Of a DNA stretch of 64,000 nt, positions 39,448 through 49,091 are shown piece by piece. This DNA comes from an uncultured Gammaproteobacteria bacterium (lineage in GTDB: Bacteria; Pseudomonadota; Gammaproteobacteria; GCA-001735895), in NCBI GenBank assembly GCA_947259485.1, contig CAMYLU010000021.1:1-64000 (forward strand), in the 5' to 3' direction. Within the stretch, counting starts at the first letter, position 1. Each line of letters opens with the position of its first letter. Under the pieces are notes generated by a model. The model saw nothing but the letters and a program-made list of their open reading frames with translations, was not told where the DNA came from and made no database searches. The position numbers and the translations under genes were made by a program.

Positions 39448-40620
39448 ATGTCAGACCATCTCGTCAATGCATATCAATCCCTGCCCGTCACTTTTACCCA
39501 TGGAGACGGCTGTTACCTTTGGGATAGTGATGGTCAGCAATATCTGGATGCACTCTGCGGCATATCGGTAACCAGCCTCGGCCACAACTACCCGCCCTTA
39601 ACTGCGGCGATTCAGGATCAGGCGGCAACGCTGTTACATACATCGAACCTCTATTCGATCAGCTGGCAACATAAACTCGCGGATCTGCTATGCACAAGCG
39701 CAAATATGGACCGGGTCTTCTTTGCCAATTCGGGCGCTGAAGCCAACGAGGCTGCGATCAAACTGGCACGCCTGTATGGCCATCAGCAAGGTATCAAAAA
39801 TCCGCAGATCGTGGTCATGCAACATGCATTTCACGGCCGTACCATGGCAACCCTCAGCGCTACCGGAAGCCGCAAGGTTCAGGCGGGTTTCGAGCCACTG
39901 GTCTCCGGTTTTGTGCGTGCTCCATACAACGATATCGCTGCGATCGAGGCAATCGCGGAAAATAATCGCAATGTTGTCGCGATCCTGGTGGAACCGGTAC
40001 AGGGTGAAGCGGGTATCGTTATTCCGGATTCGGGTTATCTTGGCGCGCTGCGTCGCATCTGCGATCAAAATAACTGGCTGCTGATGCTGGACGAAGTTCA
40101 AACCGGGATGGCACGCAGCGGCAAGATGTTTGCGTGCCAGCACGAGGCAGTTGTGCCGGATGTAATGACGCTGGCAAAGGCACTTGGTAACGGCGTCCCG
40201 ATCGGAGCCTGTGTTTCCCGGGGGAAAGCGGCGGAGGTGTTCAAACCGGGAAATCATGGTTCGACCTTTGGAGGAAATCCATTAGCCTGCCGGGCTGCCT
40301 ATACCGTGCTCGCTGACATGCTCGAAAACCACGTAGCCGATAACGCGGCACAGCGCGGAGAACAACTGTCCCTTCTCCTGCAGCAGGGACTTGCCGACAA
40401 CAAGCAGGTTGTCGAAGTGCGTCATCTTGGATTATTAATCGCCATAGAAATGAAAATTCCCTGCCAGCCCCTGGTAGCGCTTGCGCTGGAACGGGGATTG
40501 CTGATCAATGTTACCGCGGAACGGACTATCCGCCTGCTTCCGCCCTTAATCCTCAGCGAAGCACAAACCGCCGAGGTCGCCAGCAAACTGATCTCTTGCA
40601 TTTACCAATTCACCGAGTAG
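39448..40620 (+). CDS. argD: Acetylornithine aminotransferase
   Basis: Pyridoxal-phosphate enzyme of arginine synthesis making N-acetylornithine from its semialdehyde. It has 390 residues. Class III aminotransferase landmarks: [17 protein letters not shown], the [13 protein letters not shown] segment, [29 protein letters not shown] and the PLP lysine in [14 protein letters not shown], followed by [14 protein letters not shown]. The family also acts on succinyl-diaminopimelate and succinylornithine; the arginine role is supported by argF directly downstream (four bases). Confidence 0.94.
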   Translation: MSDHLVNAYQSLPVTFTHGDGCYLWDSDGQQYLDALCGISVTSLGHNYPPLTAAIQDQAATLLHTSNLYSISWQHKLADLLCTSANMDRVFFANSGAEANEAAIKLARLYGHQQGIKNPQIVVMQHAFHGRTMATLSATGSRKVQAGFEPLVSGFVRAPYNDIAAIEAIAENNRNVVAILVEPVQGEAGIVIPDSGYLGALRRICDQNNWLLMLDEVQTGMARSGKMFACQHEAVVPDVMTLAKALGNGVPIGACVSRGKAAEVFKPGNHGSTFGGNPLACRAAYTVLADMLENHVADNAAQRGEQLSLLLQQGLADNKQVVEVRHLGLLIAIEMKIPCQPLVALALERGLLINVTAERTIRLLPPLILSEAQTAEVASKLISCIYQFTE

Positions 40621-40624
40621 CGAA

Positions 40625-41536
40625 ATGTCGACCCGCCATTTTTTAAGCCTGCTGGACTTTAGCAGTGACGAGCACCGGGCATTGATTGCGCACGCGATCG
40701 ATGTCAAACAGAAATTGAAACAGGGCATCGAGCATACGCCCCTGAAAGGCAAATTGCTGGCCATGATTTTCGAAAAATCTTCAACTCGAACCCGGGTTTC
40801 GTTTGAGGCCGGAATGTACCAGCTGGGAGGTCACGCAATCTTCATGTCGCCGCGAGACAGCCACCTGGGACGGGGCGAACCCATCGAAGACAGCGCGCGT
40901 GTAATCTCGAGCATGGTGGACGGTATTCTGATTCGCACTTTTGGCCACGATCGCATCGAAAAACTGGCACAAAACTCGCGCGTACCCGTTATCAATGGTC
41001 TCAGTGATTTACTGCATCCCTGCCAGTTGCTGGCCGATATGCAGACCTGGTTTGAACAACGGGGCGATATTGCCGGGGCCAGTGTTGCCTGGATCGGAGA
41101 TGGCAATAATATGTGTCATTCCTATATAAACGCAGCCCTGAAATTTGGTTTCGACCTCAGGATCGCATGCCCCCCGGGCCATCAACCGGCAGCCGAGTTA
41201 GTGCAGAGCGGGGGTGGATCGGTGACACTTCATGATTCTGCTGAAGCTGCAGCCAAAGACGCGGATTTAATTGTTACCGATGTCTGGGCCAGTATGGGCC
41301 AGGAAGAAGAACAACAACAACGTGAAGCAACTTTTGCGGCATACCAGGTCAACCAGTCAGTCATGTCTCAGGCCGATAGTGAAGCCTTATTTATGCACTG
41401 CCTGCCAGCCCATCGCGGCGAGGAAGTCACCGCTGATGTTCTCGACAGCTCGCAATCCGTGATCTGGCAAGAAGCAGAAAACCGCCTGCATGCACAAAAA
41501 GCCCTGCTCGAATTTCTCCTCAGACCAGGGCTTTAA
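40625..41536 (+). CDS. argF: Ornithine carbamoyltransferase
   Basis: Makes citrulline from ornithine and carbamoyl phosphate, using the product of the carAB genes elsewhere in this window. It has 303 residues, typical of the short anabolic form. The carbamoyl-phosphate site is STRTR (about residue 53), then [14 protein letters not shown] with the catalytic His, the [11 protein letters not shown] ornithine-side loop (SMG motif), and [12 protein letters not shown]. It is four bases after argD in the same operon. Its end overlaps the end of the convergent GGDEF gene by four bases. Confidence 0.97.
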   Translation: MSTRHFLSLLDFSSDEHRALIAHAIDVKQKLKQGIEHTPLKGKLLAMIFEKSSTRTRVSFEAGMYQLGGHAIFMSPRDSHLGRGEPIEDSARVISSMVDGILIRTFGHDRIEKLAQNSRVPVINGLSDLLHPCQLLADMQTWFEQRGDIAGASVAWIGDGNNMCHSYINAALKFGFDLRIACPPGHQPAAELVQSGGGSVTLHDSAEAAAKDADLIVTDVWASMGQEEEQQQREATFAAYQVNQSVMSQADSEALFMHCLPAHRGEEVTADVLDSSQSVIWQEAENRLHAQKALLEFLLRPGL

Positions 41537-42729
41537 CCTTCAAGGGTCTCGAGCCGGTCACGTCCGCGTTCCCTGGCCAACTTGAGCGCAGTATCTGCCC
41601 TGACCAGCAACTCGCGCGAAGAAGAACCCGGAGACACCGTCTGGCTGCCAAGGCCGACACTCATGGTCAGAAACGGCCGTGTAGCTGACTTCAGATGCTC
41701 TATTTTTTGTTGCGCCAGGGCCTGCATGATATCGAGCGCAATCTGGCGCGCGTTTTCACAGCTCATTCCGGGAAGCAATACCGCGAATTCTGCCCCTTGC
41801 AGGCGCGCCGCCATCTGATCCTGTTGTGAAATCTGGTTACTTAGCATTCCAGCAACCTGGCGCAGGCGTAAATCCCCGGCTTCCTGACCATAGTGCTCGT
41901 TAAATTCATGGTAATGATCGATATTAAGCTTGATCAACGATACCTGGCCATTATTACCCTGATACTGACGCCAGACATCTTCCAGGTGAACCCGAAAGGC
42001 ACGATAATTCGAAACACCGGTAAGCTCGTCGCTGGTCGATACTTTTTCCAACGCCTTGTTGGTCCTGGAAACGGATTCGAGCAGGCGCTGCAAATCCTCG
42101 ATCAGGGTTTCGTTATCATAGCGATAATAAAGCGCATCGTTAACCAGTTCATTCATCCGTTTCACGCTAACAAATCCGGCGATCATAAAAAATAAATACA
42201 GGAAACTGAGAACAAAGGCGCCGGAGTTCATCTGCAGAAACAGCCAAATCGTGACTGGCAGCATAATCGTAACCATATAGGCGACATAAATGCGTAGTGA
42301 AGTTGACAGGTAGGCGATTGCCCCCGCACACATGGTCAGTAACATCGCATGCAAAATGATTTGCACGTTGCTGCTGATATAGTTCATCAATAAGGCAGCA
42401 CCGCAACCCAGCATTAGACCCGAGGCAATAACGCCGATCAAAAAACGATCATGCCACTGTCGATAGGGGAAATAGACCTTGTTGCGAAGACCCAGGAATT
42501 TTTGCAGCAACCACCACCTCGCCAGCATTACCAGGTACAACAGTAATAACCAGCCGATGACCCAGTACTCTCGACCCTGGATTTCGAGTTCAACATAGGC
42601 CAGGGCCGATGCCAGCGTAGATACAAAAAGGGTTATGTAAATACCGAGGCGAAAACGATTATAGAGAAAGGCAACAAGTTCCTGTTGCTGCAGTTGATGT
42701 GTGCTGACGGGTTTACTTTCGATGTTAAT
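41533..42729 (-). CDS. Six-TM membrane protein with degenerate GGDEF domain, probably starting at ATT
   Basis: The first ATG (42540) would cut into a hydrophobic helix. The frame is open further upstream to a stop at 42756 and encodes a complete extra transmembrane pair ([19 protein letters not shown] and [15 protein letters not shown]). No ATG, GTG or TTG occurs there, but an ATT at 42729 is preceded by AAGGA at seven bases, so I take ATT as start (398 residues). Six helices are followed by a coiled segment and a GGDEF domain ([12 protein letters not shown]). The active site reads QGAEF instead of GGDEF and the first metal Asp is Asn ([10 protein letters not shown]), so cyclase activity is improbable. 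ATT starts are rare and known from autoregulated genes such as infC and pcnB. It is convergent with argF. Confidence 0.75.
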   Translation of the reverse strand: MNIESKPVSTHQLQQQELVAFLYNRFRLGIYITLFVSTLASALAYVELEIQGREYWVIGWLLLLYLVMLARWWLLQKFLGLRNKVYFPYRQWHDRFLIGVIASGLMLGCGAALLMNYISSNVQIILHAMLLTMCAGAIAYLSTSLRIYVAYMVTIMLPVTIWLFLQMNSGAFVLSFLYLFFMIAGFVSVKRMNELVNDALYYRYDNETLIEDLQRLLESVSRTNKALEKVSTSDELTGVSNYRAFRVHLEDVWRQYQGNNGQVSLIKLNIDHYHEFNEHYGQEAGDLRLRQVAGMLSNQISQQDQMAARLQGAEFAVLLPGMSCENARQIALDIMQALAQQKIEHLKSATRPFLTMSVGLGSQTVSPGSSSRELLVRADTALKLARERGRDRLETLEG

Positions 42730-42808
42730 CGGGAAATCCTTTTGCGTTCTTTGTTAGCTTCCGCGAATGTACTATAGTGCAGTTCGAGTGTAGCGGATAT
42801 CGGCAGAA

Positions 42809-44110
42809 ATGAGTAATACGCAAGACTATGTGCAATGGTTTCGGGGTGCAGCTCCTTACATCAAGGCACATCGCAAGAAGACTTTTGTGATCATGATTAC
42901 GGATGAAGTCATTTATTCGGACCGGTTTATCGGCCTGGTACACGATATCGCCCTGCTGAACCATCTCGGTATCAAGCTGGTCATTCTCCACGGAAGCCGC
43001 AGCAGCATCGATTCCCACCTGGCTGACAACAAACTTGATTCCCGGTTTCATCGAAATATCAGGATTACCGACACTGCGGCCTTGCCGTTGGTGATACAGG
43101 CGATCAATGAAGTTAAGACCTATTTTGAATCGCAATTGTCGACCGGCCTGCCGAATACCCCTATGTCCGGTTCAGAACTTTCACTGGTCAGCGGTAATTT
43201 CGTAACAGGCATGCCGCTTGGGGTCATCGATGGCGTGGATATGCAGCATTCGGGCAAAGTACGCGCGATCAAGCACGAAGCGATCAACGACCTGCTGGCA
43301 CTCAATCATGTAGTGCTGCTATCGAATCTCGGCTATTCACGAACCGGCGAGGTTTTCAATCTACCCGCGGAAGAACTGGCCGGGGAAGTCGCACGAGCGC
43401 TCAAGGCCGACAAACTCATTTTTGTTCAACCCGGTATCGCCGACGGTGATGCACAGGCAAGCACACTTTCTACCCGCCAATGCGAGTCGATGCTGCAGGA
43501 TTCCGCGACCCCTGGCGAATTGACAAGCCTGTTGCAACAGGCGATCCAGGCGATTCAGGCACAAGTCAAACGCGTGCATTTTATCGACTCAAAGGTCGAC
43601 GGCGGTTTATTGCTGGAATTGTTCACCCGGGATGGTTACGGAATCATGGTAACCAATTTATTTTACGAAGGCAGCAGAGCGGCCAGTATTGACGACGTCG
43701 GCGGCATTCTGAGCCTGATTGAACCGCTGCAGGACAGCGGCATACTCGTTGCCAGGTCACGCGAACAGATAGAGCTTGAAATCTCGCATTTCCAGGTTAT
43801 CGAAAAAGACGGCATGATCATCGCCTGTATCGCCTGCATTGCAGACAGCAAGGACGATACCGCAGAAATCGCCTGCCTCGCGGTGCACGAAAGTTACCAG
43901 AGTTCAGGGCTAGGCAATCAATTACTGCAAATCGCCGAAGATCGAGCTATAAAATCAGGAATCTCAAGACTTTATACGCTGACCACGCGCAGCTCGCACT
44001 GGTTTATTGAGCATGGCTTTATAGAGTCCGGTGATTTCGACTTACCCGAGGTCAAACGTGCAACATTTAATCCCGAGCGTGGATCCAAGATACTACTGAA
44101 GTCAATCTGA
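42809..44110 (+). CDS. argA: N-acetylglutamate synthase (amino-acid kinase-like domain plus GNAT)
   Basis: First enzyme of arginine synthesis, acetylating glutamate with acetyl-CoA; feedback-inhibited by arginine through the kinase-like domain. It has 433 residues (443 in E. coli). The amino-acid kinase fold (about 1-290) shows LVILHGSRSSID, with the HGSRSSI replacing the HGGG of true kinases, and LLSNLGYSRTGEVFNL. The C-terminal GNAT domain (about 290-433) has AEIACLAVHESYQSSGLGNQL with the acetyl-CoA loop, and LYTLTTRSSHWFIEHGF. An argJ is also present (55834-57045), so this enzyme primes a cycle. The stop overlaps the start of the nucleotidase gene. Confidence 0.96.
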   Translation: MSNTQDYVQWFRGAAPYIKAHRKKTFVIMITDEVIYSDRFIGLVHDIALLNHLGIKLVILHGSRSSIDSHLADNKLDSRFHRNIRITDTAALPLVIQAINEVKTYFESQLSTGLPNTPMSGSELSLVSGNFVTGMPLGVIDGVDMQHSGKVRAIKHEAINDLLALNHVVLLSNLGYSRTGEVFNLPAEELAGEVARALKADKLIFVQPGIADGDAQASTLSTRQCESMLQDSATPGELTSLLQQAIQAIQAQVKRVHFIDSKVDGGLLLELFTRDGYGIMVTNLFYEGSRAASIDDVGGILSLIEPLQDSGILVARSREQIELEISHFQVIEKDGMIIACIACIADSKDDTAEIACLAVHESYQSSGLGNQLLQIAEDRAIKSGISRLYTLTTRSSHWFIEHGFIESGDFDLPEVKRATFNPERGSKILLKSI

Positions 44111-45036
44111 TGCCCTACGATCTCAGCAACTACCTCGTCATTGGCGTATCATCACGCGCCCTGTTTGACCTCAACCGGGAAAACGAAATATATGAAAACG
44201 AAGGCCTGGAGGCCTACTGTCGCTACCAACTGGAACATGAAAACGACGTACTAAAACCGGGCACTGGTTTCGCCTTGATCGAGGCCATCCTGAGCATTAA
44301 CGAAATTGAAGCCGGGGTGCGGCGCACCGAAGTCGTAATCATTTCACGTAACTCGGCTGACACCAGCTTGCGCATCTCTAATTCAATCGACAGTTATGAG
44401 CTCGACATCACACGAGCTGCATTCACCGGGGGTGAACCCGTGGCCAAGTATCTCAATGCGTTCGAAGTCGATCTATTTTTATCGGCCACCGAAGAGGACG
44501 TCCAGGCAGCAGTCGAGTCTAATGTGGCCGCGGGCTTGATCTATGACGGTCCAAGTCGAAATCGGACAGATCCACTCGAGCAAATCAGAATTGCATTCGA
44601 CGGCGACGCCGTGTTGTTTTCCAAGGAATCAGAAATGATTTACCAGCAGCAGGGACTCGAAGCTTTCATCGAGCACGAAAAACTGAATGTCGAAAAACCA
44701 CTGCCAGAGGGTCCATTCGCCAAGTTGTTAAAAACATTGTCGTTTTTACAATTTGAACTGATTAAAAGCACGACGCAGAAAACCCCGCCGATTCGAACCG
44801 CACTGGTCACGGCTCGTAACAGTCCGGCGCATGAAAGAGTGATTCGTACACTGCGCACCTGGAATGTTCGCATCGATGAAACCTTTTTTCTCGGCGGTGT
44901 TCCCAAGCACAAGATCCTGGAATCCTTTTCCCCGCATATTTTCTTCGACGACCAGCACCAGCACTGCGAGGGGGCTGCCAGGGTTGTGCCAACTGCGCGC
45001 GTGCCGCACAAGGGAGATGAAACGAAAACGGCCTGA
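44110..45036 (+). CDS. 5'-nucleotidase, cytosolic 5'-nucleotidase 1-like family
   Basis: A 308-residue soluble protein matching the bacterial 5'-nucleotidase family related to cytosolic 5'-nucleotidase I (Pfam 5-nucleotidase). Seen: VIGVSSRALFDLNRENEIYE near the N-terminus (the first catalytic Asp of the HAD-like fold in LFDL), VVIISRNSADTSLR, RAAFTGGEPVAKYLNAF, IAFDGDAVLFSKESE (second DxD-type motif) and HIFFDDQHQHC at the end. It would dephosphorylate nucleoside 5'-monophosphates. Its start overlaps argA by one base, and its last codons form the left arm of a strong terminator. Why it is coupled to argA is not clear. Confidence 0.87.
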   Translation: MPYDLSNYLVIGVSSRALFDLNRENEIYENEGLEAYCRYQLEHENDVLKPGTGFALIEAILSINEIEAGVRRTEVVIISRNSADTSLRISNSIDSYELDITRAAFTGGEPVAKYLNAFEVDLFLSATEEDVQAAVESNVAAGLIYDGPSRNRTDPLEQIRIAFDGDAVLFSKESEMIYQQQGLEAFIEHEKLNVEKPLPEGPFAKLLKTLSFLQFELIKSTTQKTPPIRTALVTARNSPAHERVIRTLRTWNVRIDETFFLGGVPKHKILESFSPHIFFDDQHQHCEGAARVVPTARVPHKGDETKTA

Positions 45037-45055
45037 ATAACAGGCCGTTTTCGTT
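45021..45055. terminator. Bidirectional Rho-independent terminator
   Basis: A perfect 15-pair stem (45021-45035 with 45041-45055) and a five-base loop AATAA. Both outer arms are A/T-rich, giving a T-rich tract on either strand (GTTTTCGTT on plus, and the same on minus). It includes the stop codon of the 5'-nucleotidase gene and lies 24 bases past the dksA stop, so it can end both convergent transcripts. Confidence 0.88.
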
Positions 45056-45079
45056 TAACACTAATAAATTGGTAACTGG

Positions 45080-45496
45080 CTAGTCGTCGCGTCGCTGCCT
45101 CTCGAGCCGTTCGTGTTTTTCCTGTGCCTCGACTGTTAACGTGGCTATGGGCCGTGCTTCAAGTCGGAATAAACCAATCTCTTCTCCGGTGTCGTCACAG
45201 TATCCGTAAGTGCCATCCGAAACCCGGGCCAGGGCCTGGTCTATCTTGTTCACCAGTTTGCGATAACGATCGCGGGTGCGCAGTTCCAGTGCAGCATCGG
45301 TTTCCAGCGAGGCTCGATCATTGATATCCGGCTCCTGCCAATTTTCTTCCTTTAAATGCGAAATCGTGTTCTCAGACTCTTGCAACAACTCCGTGCGCCA
45401 TGCCAGCAATTTCTGGCGAAAGTACTCCAGATGTTGCGCAGACATATAGTCTTCCTTGGGGGATGGCTTGTAGCCTTCGGGTAGTTCTATTGTCAT
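45080..45496 (-). CDS. dksA: RNA polymerase-binding transcription factor DksA, variant lacking three of four zinc cysteines
   Basis: Secondary-channel regulator working with ppGpp to repress rRNA and activate amino-acid genes. With the ATG at 45496 it has 138 residues; a farther ATG at 45568 gives an unlikely 24-residue extension. The coiled-coil segment has ETDAALELRTRDRYRKLVNKI, with the acidic tip residues expected near DRASLE, and DGTYGYC as in the family. The zinc motif reads CDDTGEEIG ... RLEARPIATLTVEAQEKHE: only one of the four usual Cys remains, the others being Thr, Thr and Ala. Such forms are known in alpha- and betaproteobacteria and are structurally stable without zinc. Confidence 0.92.
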   Translation of the reverse strand: MTIELPEGYKPSPKEDYMSAQHLEYFRQKLLAWRTELLQESENTISHLKEENWQEPDINDRASLETDAALELRTRDRYRKLVNKIDQALARVSDGTYGYCDDTGEEIGLFRLEARPIATLTVEAQEKHERLERQRRDD

Positions 45497-45782
45497 GTAA
45501 ATTGGCTCCAGTGATGACCGGTAACAATAAAAGGCGGGCAGTATAGGGGCGTTTTTTCGGTTCGGCAAGTCACCTTTTAACTTTTTTTCGCGTTCAGGTA
45601 ATCAGGCACCGAATGCGGCTCGAGCGGTCGCCCTGGGGCTATTCCTGCCCTCCCCCGAAAGCCGCATTTGCTACTACTAACCGGCCTGACATTAAGCCGC
45701 CGGACCGAGGTTTGTTCTTTTGGCGCATTAATCATAGACTTAGCTATCATTACTTCAGTACAAACATCTCTATTCTTGCTCT

Positions 45783-46010
45783 ATGTTCCTGATGCGCCTG
45801 GTTATTCTATTAGTTATTGTTGCGATTTTACTCTGGTTGCTTAAAAGGGTGTTCAGCCCTGGGCCCGAGCCGGAGCGACTGGAATCGACGAAGCCGGAAA
45901 ATATGCGCCAATGCAAGTATTGCGGGGTCCATGTGCCCGAATCATCAATCCTGTTGGTAAAAGACGAGCCTTATTGCTGTCAACAACATGCAGACCTTGA
46001 TCAGCAATAA
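45783..46010 (+). CDS. Small membrane-anchored CxxC zinc-ribbon-like protein (PP0621 family)
   Basis: A 75-residue protein: N-terminal transmembrane helix (about 4-21, LVILLVIVAILLWLL), a short polar linker, and a C-terminal cluster of cysteines and histidines (CKYCGVHVPES, then YCCQQHAD) that could bind a metal. Proteins of this kind are regularly found directly before pilS in Pseudomonas and relatives; function unknown. It overlaps pilS by 23 bases, so the two are probably translated from one message. Confidence 0.85.
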   Translation: MFLMRLVILLVIVAILLWLLKRVFSPGPEPERLESTKPENMRQCKYCGVHVPESSILLVKDEPYCCQQHADLDQQ

Positions 46011-47610
46011 TCCCCTGGACAGCGGGTACAAGACACGCTCGACGAACTGGACTTCGGTTCGCTTACTCAACGTTTATCGCCTGGGCCTGTCGGCAATATT
46101 TTTCGCGCAAAGCTTCATCAGCCCGTCACCGCTGCTAAACATCGTCAATCTGACGCTCTACTCGTGGACCAGTTTGGCCTTCCTGGTGCTTGCGCTGGTG
46201 TGGATAGTGGCCGCCTTAATCGAGCGGCGTGGCTTCAAACGTCAGGTATCACTGCAAATTTACAGTGACACGGTAATCATTATCCTGCTGATGCACGCTT
46301 GTGGCGGGATTTCCAGCGGCCTCGGTATGTTGTTGATAATCTCGGTCGCGGTAACCGGTTTACTCACCGAACAGGTGATGGCCATTCTGTTCGCCTCGCT
46401 GGCATCGCTCGGACTGCTGACCGAACACGTTTACTCGGTAATCAACATCCCCGGCTATACCGGCACGTCAACCCAGGTTGGAATCCTCGGTGCCAGCCTG
46501 ATTGCGACAGCGATCGTCACGCATAACCTGATTATGCGGGTGCGCAGTAGCGAACAATTAATTCAGCAACGCGAACGCGACGTCGCGTTATTGTCGGCTT
46601 TAAACCAGGAAATAATTGAGAACCTGCAGGCCGGAGTGATCGTGCTGAGTCGTAATGACCAGATTCGACATATCAATCGGGCGGCGCTGGACATGTTACA
46701 TATCGCCAACAAAACCTCCATTTCGATGCACAAGGACTGCCCCAAGCTGTTGGCCGCACTTGAAAACTGGCGTAAAACTTCGGACGAGGATTCGACTTCG
46801 CCGTCTTTCGAAACCGGAATCGACAATATTCAGGTCAGTTTTCGCCAGCTCGAAAGCGAAGGCCAACCCAATACCATGATTTTCCTGAACGATATATCGT
46901 CGATTCGAGATAGCATGCAGCAAGCCAAACTCGCTTCGCTCGGTCATTTAACCGCCAGTATCGCGCACGAGATCAGGAACCCGCTCGGGGCGATTTCATA
47001 CGCCGCCGAATTGCTCAATGAAAGCGACGAATTCGGCGACGGGGATCAGCGGATGATTGAAATAATCAACCAGCACACCTTGCGCATCAATAACATCATT
47101 GAAGATATCATGAAAATCTCCCGCAGCGGCCCAACCGTGAAGGAGCCTATCGACCTGCGCACATGGTTACCAAACTTTATCGATCGTTTCTGTCAATCCG
47201 GCCTGGCGCAACCCGATTCCTTCGAGCTCAAAATTGAAATCCCGAATCCCGGGCTGCAGTTTGACTCGGGTCACCTGGCGCAAATACTGACCAATCTTTG
47301 CACCAATGCCTGTGTTCATGGTGACCAGGATAAACCGGTCATTATCCGGGTATTCTCTACCCTGGCCTACCCGTTATGCATCGAGATCGCCGACCAGGGA
47401 CCCGGCATCGAGGGTGAAATCCTGGACAAGATATTCGAACCCTTTTATACCACCAGTCACCAGGGCTCGGGGCTGGGTTTGTATATCGTCGGACAACTGT
47501 GCGAACTCAACAACGCTTTTATCTCGGCCCAGATAAATCAGTATAATGGCACCAGTTTCATCCTGCAGATGACTTCCCTCGCGACCGAACTAGACGATCA
47601 GGTAGATTAA
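45988..47610 (+). CDS. pilS: Sensor histidine kinase PilS, type IV pilus regulation
   Basis: Inner-membrane kinase of the PilSR pair controlling pilin expression. It has 540 residues: an N-terminal region with six hydrophobic helices (about 28-185), a coiled and PAS-like part (about 190-310, LNQEIIENLQAGVIVLSRN), the dimerisation/phosphoacceptor helix LGHLTASIAHEIRNPLGAIS with His near residue 330, and an ATPase domain with N box LCTNACVHG, G1 IADQGPGIEGE and FYTTSHQGSGLGLYIV. In Pseudomonas PilS senses pilin in the membrane. The stop overlaps the pilR start (TAATG). Confidence 0.95.
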   Translation: MQTLISNNPLDSGYKTRSTNWTSVRLLNVYRLGLSAIFFAQSFISPSPLLNIVNLTLYSWTSLAFLVLALVWIVAALIERRGFKRQVSLQIYSDTVIIILLMHACGGISSGLGMLLIISVAVTGLLTEQVMAILFASLASLGLLTEHVYSVINIPGYTGTSTQVGILGASLIATAIVTHNLIMRVRSSEQLIQQRERDVALLSALNQEIIENLQAGVIVLSRNDQIRHINRAALDMLHIANKTSISMHKDCPKLLAALENWRKTSDEDSTSPSFETGIDNIQVSFRQLESEGQPNTMIFLNDISSIRDSMQQAKLASLGHLTASIAHEIRNPLGAISYAAELLNESDEFGDGDQRMIEIINQHTLRINNIIEDIMKISRSGPTVKEPIDLRTWLPNFIDRFCQSGLAQPDSFELKIEIPNPGLQFDSGHLAQILTNLCTNACVHGDQDKPVIIRVFSTLAYPLCIEIADQGPGIEGEILDKIFEPFYTTSHQGSGLGLYIVGQLCELNNAFISAQINQYNGTSFILQMTSLATELDDQVD

Positions 47611-48938
47611 TGTCCAAGCAGCGCATTTTGATCGTCGACGACGAGCCCGACATCCGGGAATTGCTCGAAATTACCCTGTCGCGCATGGGGCTGAAAACAC
47701 GCAGCGCCGAAGACTACAGCAACGCCACGCGCATGCTGCATGACGAGTCCTTCGATCTATGTTTGACCGATATGAAACTTCCCGATGGAGATGGTATCGC
47801 GCTGGTCGAGCACATCCAGCAGCATTACCCTAACACCCCAACCGCGGTCATCACCGCACACGGCAGCATCGATCTCGCAATCAAGGCGATGAAATGCGGT
47901 GCTTTCGACTTCGTCTCCAAGCCGGTGTCGCTGGAAACACTGCGCAACCTGGTCGATAAGGCCCTCACCCTGCCGAGCTCGCCGCTGCTCTCCAGCAGCA
48001 CTTCGGACACGAAATATCAAATCATCGGCGATTCCGAGTCGATGATCGAACTCAAACGCTCGATTGCAAAGTTTGCGCGCAGCCAGGCGCCGGTATTCAT
48101 CCGTGGCGATTCCGGCACCGGAAAAGAGCTAGTTGCGCGCCAGATTCACCTGCAGGGTTCACGCGCCGAGGCCGCCTTCGTCGCGGTCAACTGCGGTGCA
48201 ATTCCATCGGAGTTGATGGAAAGCGAGTTTTTCGGGCATCTCAAGGGCAGCTTTACCGGCGCTACCAGCGATAACGAGGGATTGTTCAAGGCGGCCCACG
48301 GGGGCACCCTGTTTCTCGACGAAATAGCGGATCTACCGCTTGCGATGCAGGTCAAACTGTTACGCGTTATCCAGGAGAAATCGATCCGTGCGGTCGGCGC
48401 CTCACAGGAAGAACCCGTTGATGTTCGAATTATCAGCGCGTCGCACAAAGATCTTGAAACCATGGTGGCGGAAGGGACTTTTCGCCAGGACCTCTACTAC
48501 CGTATCAACGTTATCGGGATTACGGTTCCGAACCTGTCCGAACGTGCCAAGGACATCCCGCAGCTGGCTGACTACCTGATCGAAAAATATAACTATGAAA
48601 ACGCAGCCCAGGTTTCGATCGGCAAGCAGGCGTTAACAGCACTGCAAAACTACGCCTTTCCGGGTAATGTGCGCGAGCTGGAGAACATTCTTGAGCGCGC
48701 GCTGGCATTGTGCGAAAGCGAAACAATCGAGGCCGATGATCTGCAACTGCCGGAGCTGAACGGTGATAACGACGAAAAACCTGCCAGCCTCGGTGAAATG
48801 ACGCAAAACCTGGAAAAGGAGCAGATTGTCAGCGCGCTCGAGGACAATCGCTGGAACCAGTCAGCCACGGCACGTGCGCTCGGAATAACCTTGCGTCAAC
48901 TGCGTTACCGCATCGACAAAATGAAACTGAGCAAATGA
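47610..48938 (+). CDS. pilR: Sigma-54-dependent response regulator PilR
   Basis: NtrC-type activator of pilA transcription. It has 442 residues: receiver domain (ILIVDDEPDIREL, phospho-acceptor Asp near residue 54 in LCLTDMKLPDG, conserved Lys in FVSKPVS), AAA+ domain with Walker A GDSGTGKELVAR, the sigma-54 contact loop GSFTGA (the Ser variant normal for PilR), Walker B GGTLFLDEIADL, and a Fis-type DNA-binding helix-turn-helix at the C-terminus (NQSATARALGITLRQLRYR). A sigma-54 promoter and an upstream TGACA/TGTCA array at pilA, 700-830 bases away, are its likely targets. Confidence 0.96.
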   Translation: MSKQRILIVDDEPDIRELLEITLSRMGLKTRSAEDYSNATRMLHDESFDLCLTDMKLPDGDGIALVEHIQQHYPNTPTAVITAHGSIDLAIKAMKCGAFDFVSKPVSLETLRNLVDKALTLPSSPLLSSSTSDTKYQIIGDSESMIELKRSIAKFARSQAPVFIRGDSGTGKELVARQIHLQGSRAEAAFVAVNCGAIPSELMESEFFGHLKGSFTGATSDNEGLFKAAHGGTLFLDEIADLPLAMQVKLLRVIQEKSIRAVGASQEEPVDVRIISASHKDLETMVAEGTFRQDLYYRINVIGITVPNLSERAKDIPQLADYLIEKYNYENAAQVSIGKQALTALQNYAFPGNVRELENILERALALCESETIEADDLQLPELNGDNDEKPASLGEMTQNLEKEQIVSALEDNRWNQSATARALGITLRQLRYRIDKMKLSK

Positions 48939-49015
48939 GGGTCTAGAGCGTATTCGTCGCTAGATTCAGAGACTCAAACACCAGGCTTGAGCATAACTCG
49001 TCACGGATTCAAGTC

Positions 49016-49052
49016 AAAAAAAAAGGGGGCGAGACTTTCGGGTCTCGCCCCC
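49016..49052 (-). terminator. Rho-independent terminator after pilA
   Basis: An 11-pair stem GGGGGCGAGAC / GTCTCGCCCCC (49025-49035 and 49042-49052) with a six-base loop, followed on the minus strand by nine T (49024-49016). It lies 39 bases past the pilA stop. The other side has no T run, so it acts mainly for the minus strand. Confidence 0.93.
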
Positions 49053-49091
49053 TCCTGGTTCATTTAGCGAACTAAATGAGGTTTGACGCAA

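Noticed and set aside
42797-42804. GCCGATAT on the minus strand upstream of the GGDEF gene, as a third FliA promoter
   Set aside because: Eleven bases upstream the sequence is TTGCGTAT, with no TAAA-like -35 element, unlike the two accepted sites.
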